From: Akkermansiaceae bacterium
Lineage (GTDB): Bacteria; Verrucomicrobiota; Verrucomicrobiia; Verrucomicrobiales; Akkermansiaceae
Length of the DNA stretch: 5,245 bases
Assembly: GCA_018676385.1 (NCBI GenBank)
Contig: JABHEX010000020.1
Coordinates: 1 to 5,245 of the forward strand
Direction of reading: 5' to 3'
The position numbers were made by a program, and so were the translations under genes. The notes under the pieces were generated by a model. That model did no database searches. It was given only the letters and a program-made list of their open reading frames with translations, and had not been told where the DNA came from. Positions 5,120-5,245 of the stretch are shown piece after piece. Each line of letters opens with the position of its first letter. Positions within the stretch are counted from its first letter, which is position 1.

Positions 5120-5245
5120 TTTCCTTCAATCAACATCATCTATGTGCAATGGCTCATTTTGATGCCATTACTTTCATTGAAAATAGCCATATATTCCTAC
5201 CAATTCTTGGCCGCTGGTGTCCTTTCACAACAAAGGAAGACACAC
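5120..5245. other. tail after tRNA-Arg: inverted repeats, no decidable gene
   Basis: Two + strand frames are open to the window edge, from ATG 5149 (MAHFDAITFIENSHIF...) and from ATG 5162 (MPLLSLKIAIYSYQFLAAG..., somewhat hydrophobic). Each has about 30 codons, too short to tell from chance, and no Shine-Dalgarno sequence favours either. ATGGCTCATTTT (5149-5160) is complementary to AAAATAGCCAT (5180-5190) except for one bulged base, and AATGGC (5148-5153) can alternatively pair with GCCATT (5164-5169). At the end, GTGTCCTTT (5217-5225) can pair with AAAGG (5232-5236) and ACAC (5240-5243), enclosing a purine-rich AAAGGAAG that could serve a gene starting beyond the window. Confidence 0.35.

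Noticed and set aside
5140..5190. Minus-strand 16-codon frame from ATG at 5190 (MAIFNESNGIKMSHCT) with AGGA upstream
   Set aside because: It is too short to support, overlaps the inverted repeat, and has no recognisable similarity.
1..5245. CRISPR array, insertion sequence, prophage or attachment-site duplication
   Set aside because: No regularly spaced repeats, transposase or integrase motifs, or second copy of the tRNA 3' end were seen.

Overview
The window reads as chromosome from a bacterium of moderate GC content, most likely of the PVC group and within it Verrucomicrobiota (Opitutae/Puniceicoccales-like). That placement is inferred from the style of the housekeeping proteins: a glucose-6-phosphate isomerase of the cyanobacterial/verrucomicrobial type, and CarA and PurA variants. 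No database search was possible. Everything recognised lies on the + strand. None of the five visible start codons has a convincing Shine-Dalgarno sequence, which fits a lineage that relies little on that signal.

Layout: (1) 1-874, the 3' part of pgi (glucose-6-phosphate isomerase), cut by the window edge but with all three expected catalytic residues. (2) 875-1005, a 131-base gap ending in a two-part stem-loop just before carA. (3) 1006-2145, carA, the glutaminase subunit of carbamoyl-phosphate synthase, with no carB beside it. (4) 2184-3452, purA (adenylosuccinate synthetase), with a TATAAA box seven bases before its ATG. (5) 3510-4286, a compact subtilisin-family (S8) protease with an intact Asp/His/Ser triad and no secretion signal. 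(6) 4363-4641 and 4659-4940, a toxin-antitoxin pair of the BrnT/BrnA type, with an inverted repeat upstream that could be its operator. (7) 5046-5119, tRNA-Arg with anticodon TCT. (8) 5120-5245, a short tail with inverted repeats and no decidable gene.

Functionally, pgi, carA and purA are core metabolism (central carbon, pyrimidine/arginine and purine synthesis) and need not be co-regulated. The S8 protease and the toxin-antitoxin pair look like accessory genes placed between purA and a tRNA gene. I see no integrase, transposase, CRISPR array or duplicated tRNA end that would prove a mobile island. The part least explained by known systems is the small cytoplasmic S8 protease next to a divergent BrnT/BrnA pair. 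Nothing in the sequence proves that they work together.
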